A stretch of 5,451 nucleotides of DNA from an uncultured Synechococcus sp. GTDB lineage: Bacteria; Cyanobacteriota; Cyanobacteriia; PCC-6307; Cyanobiaceae. The position numbers and the translations under genes are program-made. Under the pieces are notes generated by a model that searched no databases, was not told the DNA's origin, and saw nothing but the letters and a program-made list of their open reading frames with translations. The DNA lies in the NCBI GenBank assembly GCA_913050105.1, contig CAJWZN010000083.1, positions 1 to 5,451 on the forward strand. The letters are read 5' to 3'. Position 1 is the stretch's first letter, and each line of letters begins with the position of its first letter. Positions 5,078 through 5,451 of the stretch are shown here, in pieces.

Positions 5078-5451
5078 GTGTCTGTGCTGATTGCTCCGTT
5101 GGCCATTGGACTCGGAGTCACCTGGCTCGAACTGCGTCATCGGCTTCGTCCAGCGTCTCCTCTGCGGCTCAGTCCAAGGGATTGGAGTGTTCAGAACGAC
5201 GGCGACACAATTCACGTAACGGGGTTGCTGGAGATCAGTAATCCCCATCGACGCATGGAGGTGTTTGTCCCCGAGTTGAGGGTTGATCCGGTCTTGCTGG
5301 GGCAGGCCGATCCCTCTGGCCTGCAGGTGATCACTCGGATCGAAGCCCAGCATCCCGATGAGGAGTCGCGAGCTGATGGCTATTGGGCGGCTTACATCGT
5401 CAAAGGTCGCCGCAGCACCAGCGCCAGGGTCAGCATCACGATCAGCGGTCC
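5078..5451 (+). CDS. Unrecognised membrane-anchored protein, 3' end outside the window
   Basis: An open frame without stops runs from the TGA at 5039 to the window edge; 124 codons are visible from GTG 5078. The GTG start is easy to miss because there is no ATG near the 5' end of the frame. The N terminus, MSVLIAPLAIGLGVTWLELR, is one hydrophobic helix followed by a basic stretch, which suggests a single membrane anchor, probably with the body in the cytoplasm by the positive-inside rule. The rest appears beta-rich: DTIHVTGLLEISNP (43-56), MEVFVPELRVDPVLL (60-74) and GLQVITRIEAQHP (80-92). The strand followed by SNP faintly recalls LEA14-like domains, but this is weak. Function unknown. It follows the thioredoxin-like gene by 63 bases in the same direction, so it may share its transcript. 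Codon use looks like that of the neighbours, and no frameshift is seen. Confidence 0.7.
   Translation, partial: MSVLIAPLAIGLGVTWLELRHRLRPASPLRLSPRDWSVQNDGDTIHVTGLLEISNPHRRMEVFVPELRVDPVLLGQADPSGLQVITRIEAQHPDEESRADGYWAAYIVKGRRSTSARVSITISG

Noticed and set aside
4958..5353. 131-codon minus-strand frame
   Set aside because: It covers the end of one gene and most of the visible part of the GTG-started plus-strand gene; composition is not protein-like and no motif is seen.

Overview
The window looks like chromosome from a marine picocyanobacterium of the Synechococcus/Cyanobium type. The evidence is a GC-rich sequence with tightly packed genes, protein families typical of that group (a CSP41-like atypical SDR, a DUF3685/Ycf55-like protein, a cyanobacterial PerR/FurC-like Fur protein, an exported thioredoxin-like protein), frequent GTG/TTG starts with weak Shine-Dalgarno sequences, and no exact copy of the HIP1 octamer seen by eye. 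I see no tRNA, rRNA, CRISPR array, insertion sequence, phage gene or attachment site. Species cannot be fixed from the sequence alone.

Layout. 10-546 (+) encodes a PgsA-type phosphatidyltransferase. 515-1435 (-) encodes a CSP41-like atypical short-chain dehydrogenase that is convergent with pgsA; the two coding ends overlap by 32 bases. A 71-base divergent gap separates it from hisA at 1507-2274 (+). After hisA come a Fur-family regulator (2324-2779, +), a 539-residue protein with a degenerate response-regulator receiver domain ahead of a DUF3685/Ycf55-like region (2822-4441, +), an exported thioredoxin-fold protein without active-site cysteines (4472-5014, +), and the first 124 codons of an unrecognised membrane-anchored protein (5078 to the window edge, +). 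hisA to the right edge is one run of same-strand genes with gaps of roughly 27-63 bases, so it may be partly or wholly co-transcribed.

How the genes relate. pgsA makes phosphatidylglycerol, a thylakoid lipid needed by the photosystems. The CSP41-like, Ycf55-like and thioredoxin-like proteins all belong to families tied to plastids or thylakoids, and the Fur protein belongs to a group linked to peroxide and metal control. hisA is ordinary histidine biosynthesis. A shared photosynthesis or oxidative-stress theme is an inference from family membership.

The most unusual non-coding signal lies between the DUF3685 gene and the thioredoxin-like gene. The whole gap forms an imperfect dyad. It also holds a seven-codon reading frame with a good Shine-Dalgarno sequence whose stop overlaps the next gene's ATG. 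This could be a translational coupling or leader-peptide device. Several proteins here keep a familiar fold but have lost the residues that define its usual chemistry: the SDR tyrosine, the receiver aspartate and lysine, the thioredoxin CxxC, and the Fur zinc cysteines.
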